The notes: generated by a model from the letters alone, not told the origin. Counted from the stretch's first letter, positions 43,630 through 54,779 are shown. The stretch: DNA of 64,000 bases from Paracoccus sigandri (GCF_003709565.1 NZ_QNRC01000017.1:24901-88900), one strand, 5' to 3'. Numbers and translations are program-made.

Positions 43630-45570
43630 ATGCCTGTCGTGACCATCGCCCGCGAGGGCGAAATCGCCGTCGTCACCGTGGACAACCCGCCGGTCAACGC
43701 GCTGTCGCAGGCGCTGCGACAGGGGCTGTGGGATGCGGTCGATGCGCTGGATGCCGATCCGGGCGTTCGGGCGGTGGTGCTGATCTGCGCCGGGCGCACC
43801 TTCATTGCCGGGGCCGATGTGAGCGAATTCGGCAAGCCGCCGCAGCCGCCGCATCTGCCCGATCTGGTGGACCATATCGAATCCGCCGCCACCCCCTGGG
43901 TGGCGGCGATCCACGGCTCGGCCCTCGGCGGCGGGTTCGAGGTCGCGCTTGGCTGCCGGTTCCGCGTGGCGCTGGACAGCGCCTCGGTCGGCCTGCCCGA
44001 GGTGACGCTGGGGATCGTGCCGGGGGCCTCGGGCACGGTGCGCACGCCGCGCATTGCCGGCATCGCGGCGGCGGTCGATCTGGTCACCACCGGGCGCCCG
44101 GTCAAGGCGCCCAAGGCCCGCGAGCTGGGGCTGATCGACGCGGTGGTCACGGGCGAGCTGCGCGCCGCTGCGGTGGATTTCGCCCGCGCGGCGCTGGATC
44201 GCCCGCTGCCGCCGCCCGTCTCGCAACGCGAGCTGACCCCGCCCGAGCCGGGCTTCTGGGACGAGCGCGAGGCCGCCATCGCCCGGCGCGCCCGCGGCGA
44301 TGCCGCGCCGCTGCGCGCGCTGGCCTGCCTGCGCAAGGCCGCCGAGGCGCCCTTCGCCGAGGCGATGGCCTTCGAGCGCGCCACCTTCCTGGACCTGCGC
44401 GGCTCGGATCAGGCGCAGGCGCTGCGGGCGGTATTCTTTGCCGAACGCGCGGCGCCCCGCCCGGCCGCGCTGCGCGACATCGCCCCGCTGCCGCTGGCCC
44501 GGATCGGCGTCGTCGGCGGCGGCACCATGGGCGCCGGGATCGCGGCGGCGCTGCGCGACGCGGGCCTGCCGGTCGTGCTGGTCGAGCGCGACGACGAGGC
44601 CGTCGCGCGCGGCATCGCCAACCTGCAACGCATCTTCGAGGGCGGCGTCAAGCGCGGCAAGCTGGCGCCCGATCAGGCGGCGGCGCGACTGGCCGGCGTC
44701 ACCGGCAGCACCGATTACGCCGCGCTGGCCGATATGGACCTGGTCATCGAGGCGGTCTTCGAGGAAATCGGCGTCAAGCGCGCGGTCTTCGAAGAACTGG
44801 GCCGCCACTGCCGCCCCGATGCGGTGCTGGCGACCAATACCTCCTATCTCGACCCGCGGCTGATCGCCGATGTCGTGCCCGATCCCGGCCGCTTCATCGG
44901 GCTGCATTTCTTCAGCCCGGCCAATGTCATGCGCCTGCTCGAGATCGTGCCGATCCCCGAGACGCGGCCCGAGGTGCTGGCGACCGGCTTCGCGCTCGGC
45001 CGCGCGCTTGGCAAGATCCCGGTCCAGGCCGGCATCTGCGAGGGCTTCATCGGCAACCGCATCCTGAAACGCTATCGCGCCGCGGCCGAGGACCTGGTCC
45101 GTCGGGGCATCGCCATCGCCGAGGTGGACGCGGCGATGCGCGGCTATGGCTTCGCGATGGGTCCGTTCGAGGCGCAGGACCTGGGCGGGCTCGACATCGC
45201 CTTCCTGCAGCGCGAGGGCGCGCGCGCCGAAGGGCGGGACGTGCCCGAGACGCTTGGCGACATCCTGGTGCGGGCCGGGCGCAAGGGCCAGAAGACCGGC
45301 GGCGGCTGGTATGACTACCAGCCCGGCGACCGCACCCCGCACCCCTCGGCCGAGGTCGCAGGGCTGCTGGCCGGGCAGATCACGCCGGGCGAGGCCATGG
45401 ATCGCCCGGCCATCGCCGAACATCTTGTCGCGCAGATGGCGGCCGAGGGCGAGGCGATCCAGGCCGAGGGCATCGCGCAATCGCCCTCGGACATCGACCT
45501 TGTGGAAATCCACGGCTACGGCTTCCCGCGCTGGCGCGGCGGCCCGATGTTCGCGGCGCGCAAGGGCTGA
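43630..45570 (+). CDS. Fused enoyl-CoA hydratase / 3-hydroxyacyl-CoA dehydrogenase (FadJ-like)
   Basis: 646 residues. N-terminal crotonase domain (about 1-190) with GRTFIAGADVSEFG and the two glutamates in GGGFEVALG and GLPEVTLGIVPG. A Rossmann domain follows (IGVVGGGTMGAGIAAALRDA from about 296), then ATNTSYLDP, GLHFFSPANVM and two C-terminal dehydrogenase domains ending YGYGFPRWRGGPMF. It would do the work of PaaF and PaaH, which are not seen as separate genes here, converting the dehydroadipyl-CoA to 3-oxoadipyl-CoA. It ends AARKG soon after GGPMF, about 40-50 residues earlier than usual for the family. Four bases after livF-type gene, so same operon. Confidence 0.9.
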   Translation: MPVVTIAREGEIAVVTVDNPPVNALSQALRQGLWDAVDALDADPGVRAVVLICAGRTFIAGADVSEFGKPPQPPHLPDLVDHIESAATPWVAAIHGSALGGGFEVALGCRFRVALDSASVGLPEVTLGIVPGASGTVRTPRIAGIAAAVDLVTTGRPVKAPKARELGLIDAVVTGELRAAAVDFARAALDRPLPPPVSQRELTPPEPGFWDEREAAIARRARGDAAPLRALACLRKAAEAPFAEAMAFERATFLDLRGSDQAQALRAVFFAERAAPRPAALRDIAPLPLARIGVVGGGTMGAGIAAALRDAGLPVVLVERDDEAVARGIANLQRIFEGGVKRGKLAPDQAAARLAGVTGSTDYAALADMDLVIEAVFEEIGVKRAVFEELGRHCRPDAVLATNTSYLDPRLIADVVPDPGRFIGLHFFSPANVMRLLEIVPIPETRPEVLATGFALGRALGKIPVQAGICEGFIGNRILKRYRAAAEDLVRRGIAIAEVDAAMRGYGFAMGPFEAQDLGGLDIAFLQREGARAEGRDVPETLGDILVRAGRKGQKTGGGWYDYQPGDRTPHPSAEVAGLLAGQITPGEAMDRPAIAEHLVAQMAAEGEAIQAEGIAQSPSDIDLVEIHGYGFPRWRGGPMFAARKG

Positions 45571-45771
45571 GCAGCGCCGGCGCCTTCACGGCAGAGAGGT
45601 GCGAAACCGGCCGGGGCGGCACGCGGCCTTCGCCTCTGCTGCGCGGGGTCTTGACCGAGATCGCCCTTGACGGCGGCGCGGCGCGGCGGCTAGTGAAACG
45701 GGCGCAAGCCCCGGATTGCGCATTGTTTCAAGGGCCGACTCCGCGCCGCCTCCATCGCAAGGACCTGTTCG

Positions 45772-46644
45772 GTGAACACGGCACCTGACCGCGCCTCTGC
45801 CCCGCAACCCATCCTGTCCCACATCAAGCAGGCGATGGCGATCCGCGCGCCCGCGATGATCGTCACCATCTATGGCGACGTGGTGGTGCCGCGCGGCGGG
45901 GTCTTGTGGATGGGCACGCTGGTCGAGACCTGCGCCGCGCTGGGGCTGGGGGAATCGCTGGTGCGCACCGCCGTCTCGCGGCTGGTCTCGGCCGGCCAGC
46001 TGGTGGGCGAACGCGAGGGGCGGCGCAGCTATTATCGGCTGGCCGAGAGCGCGCGCCAGGACTTCGCCGAGGCCGCGCATCTGCTGTTCGGCCCGCGCCC
46101 CGAGCGCCGCGGCTGGACGATCCGCTACATCCCCGGCCAGGACGATCCGCCACGCGGCGCCGCCATGGCGCAGATCGGGCCGGATCTCTACCTCGTGCCG
46201 GGGGCGGCTGGTGATGCCGGGCCGGGCCTCATGTTCGGGGCCGAGCTGCGGGCCGGGGCGGCGTTGATGCCGGGTTGGGCCGAGCGTCTGTGGCGGCTTG
46301 ACGATTACGCGCAGGGCTATCGCCGGATGATCGCGCTGTTTGCGCCGCTGGACGAGGCGCTGGCGCAGGGTCGTGCCTTGTCGGGGACCGAGGCGCTGGT
46401 GGCGCGGCTCCTGCTGGTCCACAGCTATCGCGCGGTGCTGCTGCGCGACCCGCGTCTGCCGCCCGAGGCGCTGCCGCCCGACTGGCCGGGCGACGAGGCC
46501 CGCGCGCTGTTCCGACGGCTCTATCTGGCGCTGTCGGGGCAGGCCGATGCCCGGATCGGGGCGCGGATGGAGGGCTCGGACGGGTTGCTGCCGCGCGAAA
46601 CCGCCCAGACCCGCGCCCGGCTGGAATCCCTGTCATCGCATTGA
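45772..46644 (+). CDS. paaX: PaaX-family repressor of phenylacetate genes
   Basis: 290 residues from GTG 45772 with AAGGA upstream. N-terminal winged helix near 10-90 (IVTIYGDVVVPRGGVLWMGT, then LGLGESLVRTAVSRLVSAGQ and GRRSYYRL), followed by the PaaX central and C-terminal domains (GWTIRYIP, LFRRLYLALSGQADARIGAR). PaaX represses paa operons and is released by phenylacetyl-CoA (family knowledge). It directly precedes the catabolic operon starting at 46812 in the same orientation. Confidence 0.9.
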   Translation: MNTAPDRASAPQPILSHIKQAMAIRAPAMIVTIYGDVVVPRGGVLWMGTLVETCAALGLGESLVRTAVSRLVSAGQLVGEREGRRSYYRLAESARQDFAEAAHLLFGPRPERRGWTIRYIPGQDDPPRGAAMAQIGPDLYLVPGAAGDAGPGLMFGAELRAGAALMPGWAERLWRLDDYAQGYRRMIALFAPLDEALAQGRALSGTEALVARLLLVHSYRAVLLRDPRLPPEALPPDWPGDEARALFRRLYLALSGQADARIGARMEGSDGLLPRETAQTRARLESLSSH

Positions 46645-46811
46645 TATGAATGCATTATTCTGCATGGCGGCCATCGCCATGCGCAGAAACATCACACGTA
46701 TACGAATATTTTGCTTCCCGATGTGACGCTTTCGCGATATAAGCTGACCAATCGGTTGGCGAATTGGGAGAATCGCCGCCATTCTCGAAACAGCCAGGGA
46801 GAACCGCGCCA
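46645..46811 (+). promoter_or_regulatory. Promoter/operator region of the paaJ-paaABCDE operon
   Basis: An AT-rich leader for this genome. It holds ATGCA-N6-TGCAT (46650-46665) and the dyad CCAATCGGTTGG (46748-46759), one mismatched pair short of perfect, next to a TATAAG (46738-46743). GGGAG near 46798-46802 serves paaJ. The second dyad shares the ACC..CGGT form with the TetR-type site at 37359, so PaaR and PaaX may both act here; which binds which is not decided. Confidence 0.45.
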
Positions 46812-48017
46812 ATGCCGGAAGCCTTCATTTGCGATGGGGTCAGGACGCCGGTCGGCCGCTATGGCGGGGCTTTGGCCTCGGTCCGCGCCGACGATCTGGC
46901 GGCCTTGCCGCTGCGGGCGTTGATGGAGCGCAATCCCGGCGTGGACTGGTCGGCGGTGGATGACCTGATCTATGGCTGCGCCAACCAGGCGGGCGAGGAC
47001 AACCGCAACGTGGGCCGCATGGCTGCGCTGCTGGCCGGGTTGCCGATCGTCGTGCCGGGCACGACGGTGAACCGGCTCTGCGGCTCGGGGATGGATGCGA
47101 TCGGCATGGCGGCCCGCGCGATCAAGGCGGGCGATTGCGATTTCGTGCTGGCCGGCGGGGTCGAGAGCATGAGCCGCGCGCCCTTCGTGATGCCCAAGGC
47201 CGAGACCGCCTTTTCGCGCGCCAATGCCGTCTATGACACCACCATCGGCTGGCGTTTCCCGAACCCGGCGCTGAAAGCCGCCTTCGGCACCCATTCCATG
47301 CCCGAGACCGCCGATAACGTGGCCGCCGATTTCGGTGTCAGCCGCGCCGACCAGGACGCCTTCGCGCTGCGCTCGCAGCAGCGTTGGGCCGCTGCGCAGG
47401 CCGCCGGGATCTTCCGCGACGAGATCGCCCCGGTGACGATCCCGCAGCGCAAGGGCGATCCCATCGTGGTCGACACCGACGAGCATCCGCGCCCGGCCAC
47501 CACGCCCGAGCAGCTGGCCAAGCTGCGCGGCGTCAACGGGGCCGAGCTGACGGTGACGGCGGGCAATGCCTCGGGCGTGAACGACGGCGCCGCGGCGCTG
47601 GCGATCCTGTCCGAAGAGGCCGCGAAAGCGCAGGGCCTGACGCCGAAGGCGCGCGTCGTGGCGATGGCCGCGGCCGGGGTCGAACCGCGCATCATGGGCA
47701 TCGGCCCGGTGCCGGCGGCCCGCAAGGTGCTGGCCAAGGCCGGGCTCACGCTCGACCAGATGGATGTGATAGAATTGAACGAGGCTTTCGCCGCCCAGGG
47801 GCTGGCCGTGCTTCGCGAACTGGGGCTTGCCGATGACGAGCCCCGGGTGAACCCCAACGGGGGCGCCATCGCGATCGGCCATCCGCTCGGCATGTCGGGG
47901 GCCCGGCTTGTGACAACGGCGATGTATCAGCTTCACCGCACCGGCGGGCGCTTTGCGCTCTGCACCATGTGCATCGGGGTGGGGCAGGGCATCGCGATGA
48001 TCATCGAACGCGTGTGA
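46812..48017 (+). CDS. paaJ: 3-oxoadipyl-CoA thiolase
   Basis: 401 residues from ATG 46812, the standard length of PaaJ/PcaF. Thiolase active site: nucleophile cysteine in [11 protein letters not shown] near 90, [17 protein letters not shown] with the catalytic histidine near 355, and [10 protein letters not shown] with the second cysteine near 385. It cleaves 3-oxoadipyl-CoA to succinyl-CoA and acetyl-CoA and, in the PaaJ role, also the 5,6-dehydro form. First gene of the catabolic operon. Confidence 0.92.
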   Translation: MPEAFICDGVRTPVGRYGGALASVRADDLAALPLRALMERNPGVDWSAVDDLIYGCANQAGEDNRNVGRMAALLAGLPIVVPGTTVNRLCGSGMDAIGMAARAIKAGDCDFVLAGGVESMSRAPFVMPKAETAFSRANAVYDTTIGWRFPNPALKAAFGTHSMPETADNVAADFGVSRADQDAFALRSQQRWAAAQAAGIFRDEIAPVTIPQRKGDPIVVDTDEHPRPATTPEQLAKLRGVNGAELTVTAGNASGVNDGAAALAILSEEAAKAQGLTPKARVVAMAAAGVEPRIMGIGPVPAARKVLAKAGLTLDQMDVIELNEAFAAQGLAVLRELGLADDEPRVNPNGGAIAIGHPLGMSGARLVTTAMYQLHRTGGRFALCTMCIGVGQGIAMIIERV

Positions 48018-48036
48018 ATTCCAGGGGAGAGCAGCC

Positions 48037-49035
48037 ATGTATGCACAGCTTGTGAAGTCCGAAGGGGCGAAATCGCGCGATGAGATGTCGCCCGAGGAGA
48101 TCGCCTTCCAGGAACGCATCGACCGCGGCGAGAAGATCGAGCCCAAGGAATGGATGCCCGAGGGCTATCGCAAGACGCTGGTGCGCCAGATCGGCCAGCA
48201 CGCCCATTCCGAGATCGTCGGCCAGCTGCCCGAGGGCAACTGGATCACCCGCGCCCCCACGCTCGAGCGCAAGGCGATCCTGCTGGCCAAGGTGCAGGAC
48301 GAGGCGGGCCACGGGCTCTATCTCTATTCCGCCGCCGAGACGCTGGGGGTCAGCCGCGACGAGCTGCTGGAAAAGCTGCACAGCGGCAACATGAAATATT
48401 CGTCGATCTTCAACTATCCGACGCTGAACTGGGCCGATATCGGCGCGGTCGGCTGGCTGGTCGACGGCGCGGCGATCATGAACCAGGTGCCGCTGCAACG
48501 GACCTCCTACGGCCCCTACTCGCGCGCGATGATCCGCATCTGCAAGGAAGAGAGCTTCCACCAGCGGCAGGGCTACGACATCATGATGAAGATGGCCGCC
48601 GGCACGCCCGAGCAGAAGGCGATGGCGCAGGATGCGCTCAACCGCTTCTGGTATCCGTCGCTGATGATGTTCGGCCCGTCCGACAAGGACTCGGTCCATT
48701 CGGCGCAGTCGATGGCCTGGAAGATCAAGATCAACACCAATGACGAGCTGCGCCAGAAATTCGTCGACCAGACCGTGCCGCAGGCCGAATATCTCGGCCT
48801 GACCATCCCCGACGAGAACCTGCGCTGGAACGAGGAAAAGGGCGGCTACGACTTCAGCGAGCCCGACTGGTCCGAATTCTTCGCCGTCATCGCCGGCAAC
48901 GGCCCCTGCAACAAGGAACGGCTTGGCGCGCGGGTCAAGGCCTGGGAAGACGGCGAATGGTTCCGCGAGGGGCTGATGGCCCATGCGCGCAAGGAAGACG
49001 CGCGCCGCGCCGCCGCCAAGGTCGCGGCCGAGTAA
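48037..49035 (+). CDS. paaA: Phenylacetyl-CoA epoxidase catalytic subunit A
   Basis: 332 residues. Di-iron carboxylate motifs: [17 protein letters not shown] near 85-101 and [14 protein letters not shown] near 168-181, each an E-x-x-H, in a four-helix bundle. With PaaC, PaaB and the reductase PaaE it inserts oxygen into phenylacetyl-CoA to make the 1,2-epoxide. A GGGGAG site precedes the start. The gene follows paaJ by 19 bases. Confidence 0.95.
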   Translation: MYAQLVKSEGAKSRDEMSPEEIAFQERIDRGEKIEPKEWMPEGYRKTLVRQIGQHAHSEIVGQLPEGNWITRAPTLERKAILLAKVQDEAGHGLYLYSAAETLGVSRDELLEKLHSGNMKYSSIFNYPTLNWADIGAVGWLVDGAAIMNQVPLQRTSYGPYSRAMIRICKEESFHQRQGYDIMMKMAAGTPEQKAMAQDALNRFWYPSLMMFGPSDKDSVHSAQSMAWKIKINTNDELRQKFVDQTVPQAEYLGLTIPDENLRWNEEKGGYDFSEPDWSEFFAVIAGNGPCNKERLGARVKAWEDGEWFREGLMAHARKEDARRAAAKVAAE

Positions 49036-49108
49036 CCGGCCCTACATCCTGAACCGACGGGCGCGGCCAGCGCCCGCCCCCTCATCCACGATCGGGAGGA
49101 AGCAAGAC

Positions 49109-49393
49109 ATGTCCAGCGAATGGCCCCTGTGGGAAGTCTTCATCCGCGGCCAGCACGGCCTCAATCACCGCCATGTCGGCAGCCTGCACGCGCCGGATGC
49201 CGAAATGGCGATCCGCAACGCCCGCGACGTCTATACGCGCCGCAACGAGGGCGTGTCGATCTGGGTGGTCAAGTCGAACGACATCACCGCCTCGTCGCCC
49301 TCGGAAAAGGGGCCGCTGTTCGAGCCGTCGAACGCGAAGGTCTATCGCCACCCGACCTTCTTCGACATCCCCGAAGAAGTGGGGCACATGTAA
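49109..49393 (+). CDS. paaB: Phenylacetyl-CoA epoxidase subunit B
   Basis: 94 residues from ATG 49109 with GGGAGGA upstream. The sequence WPLWEVFIRGQHGLNHRHVG near 5-24 and MAIRNARDVYTRRNEGVSIW are the conserved core of PaaB, a small subunit that stabilises or bridges PaaAC complexes and is needed for activity. Located between paaA and paaC as in most paa operons; paaC starts 1 base after its stop. Confidence 0.95.
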   Translation: MSSEWPLWEVFIRGQHGLNHRHVGSLHAPDAEMAIRNARDVYTRRNEGVSIWVVKSNDITASSPSEKGPLFEPSNAKVYRHPTFFDIPEEVGHM

Positions 49394-49394
49394 G

Positions 49395-50246
49395 ATGACC
49401 TCGCTTCCCGACATGACCACCCCGAATGTGGCAGGGCTTGCGCGCGATGCGGCGGCCCATGCCCGTCCCGTCGATGTGCCGACCCCCGATGCCGGGCAGG
49501 AGGCCGTCTTCGAGTTCCTGCTGCGCATCGGCGACAACGCGCTGATCCTGGGCCATCGCGTGTCCGAATGGTGCGGCCATTCGCCGGTGCTGGAAGAGGA
49601 TATCGCGCTGGCCAACCAGGCGCTGGACCTGATCGGGCAATGCCAGCTGTGGCTGGGCCTGGCCGGCGAGATCGAGGGCAAGGGCCGCAGCGCCGACAAC
49701 CTCGCCTATCTGCGCGACGCCTGGGACTTCCGCAACGCCCTGCTGGTCGAGCGTCCGAACGGCGATTTCGGCCAGACCCTGATGCGGCAGTTCCTGTTCG
49801 ACGCCTTCCATATCGAGCAGCTGCGCGCGCTCAAGGCCTCGGCCGATCCCCGCGTCGCGGAAATCGCCGCCAAGGCCGAGAAGGAAGCGGCCTATCACCT
49901 CGAACGCTCGGCCGATCTGGTGATCCGTCTTGGCGACGGGACCGAGGAAAGCCGGGCGCGGATGCAGGCGGCGCTGGACCTGCTGTTCCCCTATACGGGC
50001 GAGCTGTTCCTGGACGACGCGACCGACGAGGCCGTGGCCGAGGCCGGCATCGCGCCGCTGCCCTCCAGCCTGAAACCGGCATGGGAGCAGACCGTCGCGG
50101 CGGTGCTGGACGAGGCCACGCTGATCCATCCGGGCGAGGTCTATCAGCACAAGGGCGGCAAGCGCGGCGTTCATTCGGAATATCTGGGCTTCATCCTGGC
50201 CGAGATGCAGTTCCTGCAGCGCGCCTATCCCGGCGCCACCTGGTAG
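49395..50246 (+). CDS. paaC: Phenylacetyl-CoA epoxidase structural subunit C
   Basis: 283 residues from ATG 49395. It shares the ferritin-like four-helix fold with PaaA but lacks its iron-binding E-x-x-H pairs, as expected of PaaC. Marks include LRIGDNALILGHRVSEWCGH near 43-62, LANQALDLIGQCQLWLGLAG, and HIEQLRALKAS with AAYHLERSADLVIRLGDGTE. It is the structural partner of PaaA in the heterotetramer. An N-terminal tail of about 30 residues is longer than in Escherichia coli PaaC. Confidence 0.93.
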   Translation: MTSLPDMTTPNVAGLARDAAAHARPVDVPTPDAGQEAVFEFLLRIGDNALILGHRVSEWCGHSPVLEEDIALANQALDLIGQCQLWLGLAGEIEGKGRSADNLAYLRDAWDFRNALLVERPNGDFGQTLMRQFLFDAFHIEQLRALKASADPRVAEIAAKAEKEAAYHLERSADLVIRLGDGTEESRARMQAALDLLFPYTGELFLDDATDEAVAEAGIAPLPSSLKPAWEQTVAAVLDEATLIHPGEVYQHKGGKRGVHSEYLGFILAEMQFLQRAYPGATW

Positions 50247-50251
50247 AGGCC

Positions 50252-50776
50252 ATGCAGGGTGCGACCCAACCCGATGTGGCCGAGGTCTGGCGCTGGCTGT
50301 CGGAAGTGCCGGACCCCGAGATCCCGGTGATCAGCCTGACCGACCTGGGCATCATCCGCGATGTCGAATGGCAGGGCGACACGCTGGTCGTCACCGTCAC
50401 GCCCACCTATTCGGGCTGCCCGGCGACGACGATCATCAACCTCGACATCGAGAAGGCGCTGCGCGACCGGGGTATCGAGAAGCTGCGGCTGGAACGCCGC
50501 CTCTCGCCGCCCTGGACCACGGACTGGCTGACCGAGGAAGGCCGCGAGAAGCTGCGCGCCTACGGCATCGCCCCCCCGGTCGACGGCACCGCCGCCGATG
50601 GAAGGCTGATCGGACGCGCAGCGCGGCTGGCCGGCACCTCGAACCTGGTGATCGCCTGCCCGCGCTGCGGCTCGACCCAGACCCAGAAGGTCAGCCAGTT
50701 CGGCTCGACCCCCTGCAAGGCCAGCTATCGCTGCAAGGACTGCCTGGAACCCTTCGACTATTTCAAGTGCATCTGA
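50252..50776 (+). CDS. paaD: PaaD, MIP18-family iron-sulfur assembly factor with C-terminal cysteine motif
   Basis: 174 residues from ATG 50252. The MIP18/DUF59 domain spans about 8-90 with VPDPEIPVISLTDLGIIRDV and the conserved TYSGCPATTIIN. A C-terminal domain carries CPRCGST and CKASYRCKDCLEPF, four or more cysteines able to bind zinc or an Fe-S centre. PaaD is thought to help mature the epoxidase metal centres, probably of PaaE. It lies 5 bases after paaC. Confidence 0.93.
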   Translation: MQGATQPDVAEVWRWLSEVPDPEIPVISLTDLGIIRDVEWQGDTLVVTVTPTYSGCPATTIINLDIEKALRDRGIEKLRLERRLSPPWTTDWLTEEGREKLRAYGIAPPVDGTAADGRLIGRAARLAGTSNLVIACPRCGSTQTQKVSQFGSTPCKASYRCKDCLEPFDYFKCI

Positions 50777-50806
50777 GAATGCCACCGGCACAGGAAACCT
50801 GACAAA

Positions 50807-51883
<1,077 letters not shown>

Positions 51884-51896
51884 GGGAGGGGGCAGC

Positions 51897-52649
51897 ATGT
51901 CCGACACCATGAACCTCGAGGACTATCTTGCGCAGGGCGGAGTCCTGACCGCGCCCGGTAACGTGCCCGCCCGCTATCGCGGCGAGCTGATGCGGCTGAT
52001 GGCATCCTTCGTCGACAGCGAGCTTGCCGCCTCGGCCGGTTTCGCGAATTCGATCAACTTCGCCCCCGCCATCAAGGAGCGCATCGCCGCCAGCCGGATC
52101 ACGCTGGAAAAGGCCGACCATGCCGAGCGGGTGCTGAACGTGATGGGCAGCTTCGGCACGGATACGCGCCGCTACCAGTCGCAGCATGACTGGGCGGCGC
52201 GGGTGCCGCGCGACGCCGATCTGGGCACGGCGCGGCAGGGCGGCGACATGCGCCTGTCGGTGCTGCACTATCCGATCACCGGCTGGACCGACGCGGTGGT
52301 GATGAACGTGCTGCAAGGGCTGGCGACCGACGTGCAGATGACCGAGCTGACGCGGGTTTCCTACGGCCCGCTGGCCGAGGTCTTCCGCGAGATCGCCCCG
52401 CGCGAGGCCCGCCATGCCGAACTGGGCCTCGAGGGGCTGGAACGCATCGCGGCGACCGAGGACGGCAAGGCCGAGGCGCGCGAGGCGATCGCCTATTGGC
52501 GCCCGCGCGTGGCCGCCGGTTTCGGCGTCGCCGGGTCGGCGCGCTACGAGACGCTGAAGAAATTCGGCCTGCGCCACCTGCCGAACGAGGAGCTGCTGGC
52601 GCGCTGGGAGGCGCTGGCCTCGGAACATCTGGCCAGGTTCGGCCTCTGA
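51897..52649 (+). CDS. Additional PaaA/PaaC-family (ferritin-like) protein
   Basis: 250 residues from ATG 51897 with a strong GGGAGGGGG site. It belongs to the phenylacetic acid catabolic ferritin-like family but is neither PaaA nor PaaC. Potential metal ligands are E in FVDSELAAS near 42, E-x-x-x-H in LEKADHAERV near 73-77, E in QMTELTRVSYGP near 150 and a canonical E-x-x-H in REARHAELG near 172-175. The second motif is intact, the first is stretched by one residue. Placed between paaE and paaZ in the operon, it may be a second oxygenase component or an assembly or protective subunit. The function is not assigned. Confidence 0.78.
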   Translation: MSDTMNLEDYLAQGGVLTAPGNVPARYRGELMRLMASFVDSELAASAGFANSINFAPAIKERIAASRITLEKADHAERVLNVMGSFGTDTRRYQSQHDWAARVPRDADLGTARQGGDMRLSVLHYPITGWTDAVVMNVLQGLATDVQMTELTRVSYGPLAEVFREIAPREARHAELGLEGLERIAATEDGKAEAREAIAYWRPRVAAGFGVAGSARYETLKKFGLRHLPNEELLARWEALASEHLARFGL

Positions 52650-52709
52650 CGACCGGCGGCGAGGGGGAACAGGCCCTCGCCCTGCCAGGAAACAACGAAG
52701 GAAACGCAT

Positions 52710-54779
52710 ATGAACGCCCCGGCCCGCCGCACCGCCCCGCGCCGTCTTGAAAGCTATGTCTGCGGAGAATGGACCCCCGGCCAGAAGGAGGGCCAGCAAC
52801 TGCTGGACGCGGCGACCGGCGCGCCGGTCGCCTGGATCGATTCGACCGGCCTCGACTTCGCCGCCGTGCTGGACCATGGCCGCAAGCTGGCGGGACCGGC
52901 GCTGCGGGCCATGTCCTTCCACGAGCGCGCCGGGATGCTCAAGGCGCTCGGCCTCGCGCTGATGGAGCAGAAAGAGGAATTCTACGCCGAGAGCTTCCGC
53001 ACCGGCGCGACGCGCAGCGACGGGTGGGTGGATATCGAGGGCGGCATCGGCACCATGCTGACCTTCGCCTCGAAGGGCCGCCGCGAGCTGCCCAACACCC
53101 GCGTGCTGACCGACGGCGACGTGGAACTGCTGTCGCGCGACGACAGTTTCAGCGCCCAGCATATCCTGACCCCGCTGCACGGGGTGGCGGTGCATATCAA
53201 CGCCTATAACTTCCCGGTCTGGGGGATGCTGGAAAAGATCGCGCCGACGCTGCTGGCCGGGGTGCCCTGCGTGGTCAAGCCCGCCTCGCAGACGGCCTAT
53301 CTGACCGAGCTGGTGGTGCGCCGCATCGTCGAGACCGGCATCCTGCCCGAGGGCGCGCTGCAACTGATCTGCGGCTCGGTCGGCGATCTTCTGGACCATG
53401 TGACCGGGCAGGACGCGGTGACCTTCACCGGCTCGGCCTGGACCGGGCGCAAGCTGAAGGCGCATCCGGCGGTGATCACCAATTCGACGCGCTTCACCAT
53501 GGAGGCCGACAGCCTCAACGCCGCGATCCTCGGCCCCGACGCGGTGCCGGGCACGCCGGAATTCGACCTCTTCGTGAAGGAGGTCGCGCGCGAGATGACG
53601 GTGAAGGCCGGGCAGAAATGCACCGCGATCCGGCGCGTCATCGCACCCCGCGCCAGCGTCCAGGCGCTGGTCGAGGCGCTGCGGGACCGCCTTGGCAAGA
53701 CCGCGCTCGGCCTGCCCGATGCCGAGGGCACGCGCATGGGCCCGCTGGCCTCGCTGGACCAGCGCGACGAGGTGCGCGACCGGATCCGCGAATTGCAGGC
53801 CGTGGCCGAGATCGTCGCCGGCGATCCCGACGACGTGCGGCTTAGCTCGGGCGACGGGGCGGCGGGCGCCTTCCTGAACCCGGTGCTGCTCTATGCCGAC
53901 CAGCCCTTCGCGGCCGGCGCCGTCCACGAGGTCGAAGCCTTCGGGCCGGTCTCGACCGTGCTGCCCTATGACGATCTGGACGAGGCGATCACGCTGGCGC
54001 ATCTGGGCAAGGGCTCGCTGGTGTCCTCGGTCTTCACCGACGACAAGGCGGTGGCCGAGCAGGTGGTGCTGGGCGTCGCGCCCTTTCACGGCCGGGTGCT
54101 GATCGGCAACCGCGCCTCGGCGAAAACCTCGACCGGCCATGGCTCGCCCCTGGCGGGGCTGGTCCATGGCGGGCCGGGGCGTGCCGGCGGCGGCGAAGAG
54201 ATGGGCGGCATCCGCGGCGTCAAGCATTACATGCAGCGCACCGCCGTTCAGGGCGCGCCGCGGCTGCTCTCGGCCGTGACCGGGCGGTGGATCGAGGGCG
54301 CCGATGCGCAGCAGGGCATCCACCCGTTCCGCAAGTCGCTGGCCGAGCTGCGGATCGGCGACCAGCTCGTCACCGCCGCGCGCGAGGTCACGCTGGAGGA
54401 TGTCGAGCATTTCGCGCATTTCACCGGCGACACCTTCTATGCCCATATGGACAGCGAGGCCGCGAAGGCGAACCCGTTCTTCGAGGACCGCGTGGCGCAT
54501 GGCTACCTGATCGCCAGCTTCGCCGCGGGTCTGTTCGTGGACCCGGCGCCCGGCCCGGTGCTGGCCAATTACGGCGTGGACAACCTGCGCTTCCTGACGC
54601 CGGTCTATTTCGGCGACACGCTGCAGGTGCGGCTGACCTGCAAGGAGATCAACCCCCGCGCCAATGCCGAACATGGCGAGGTCCGCTGGGATTCCCGCGT
54701 GACCAACCAGCACGGCGCGGTCGTGGCGCAATATGACGTGCTGACCATGGTCGCCAAGACCTGGCCCCCGGCCCCCTGA
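52710..54779 (+). CDS. paaZ: Bifunctional oxepin-CoA hydrolase / 3-oxo-5,6-dehydrosuberyl-CoA semialdehyde dehydrogenase
   Basis: 689 residues, full length. The ALDH domain (about 1-520) has [32 protein letters not shown], the base glutamate in [12 protein letters not shown] near 267 and the catalytic cysteine in [12 protein letters not shown] near 303. The C-terminal MaoC-type hydratase (about 545-685) has [20 protein letters not shown] and [15 protein letters not shown]. It opens the oxepin ring and oxidises the resulting aldehyde. Its stop overlaps the paaY start by one base. Confidence 0.95.
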   Translation: MNAPARRTAPRRLESYVCGEWTPGQKEGQQLLDAATGAPVAWIDSTGLDFAAVLDHGRKLAGPALRAMSFHERAGMLKALGLALMEQKEEFYAESFRTGATRSDGWVDIEGGIGTMLTFASKGRRELPNTRVLTDGDVELLSRDDSFSAQHILTPLHGVAVHINAYNFPVWGMLEKIAPTLLAGVPCVVKPASQTAYLTELVVRRIVETGILPEGALQLICGSVGDLLDHVTGQDAVTFTGSAWTGRKLKAHPAVITNSTRFTMEADSLNAAILGPDAVPGTPEFDLFVKEVAREMTVKAGQKCTAIRRVIAPRASVQALVEALRDRLGKTALGLPDAEGTRMGPLASLDQRDEVRDRIRELQAVAEIVAGDPDDVRLSSGDGAAGAFLNPVLLYADQPFAAGAVHEVEAFGPVSTVLPYDDLDEAITLAHLGKGSLVSSVFTDDKAVAEQVVLGVAPFHGRVLIGNRASAKTSTGHGSPLAGLVHGGPGRAGGGEEMGGIRGVKHYMQRTAVQGAPRLLSAVTGRWIEGADAQQGIHPFRKSLAELRIGDQLVTAAREVTLEDVEHFAHFTGDTFYAHMDSEAAKANPFFEDRVAHGYLIASFAAGLFVDPAPGPVLANYGVDNLRFLTPVYFGDTLQVRLTCKEINPRANAEHGEVRWDSRVTNQHGAVVAQYDVLTMVAKTWPPAP

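Noticed and set aside
42868..45513. 881-codon open frame on the minus strand
   Set aside because: It lies opposite livF-type and the hydratase-dehydrogenase gene and shows only H/R/G/A/D-rich low-complexity sequence.
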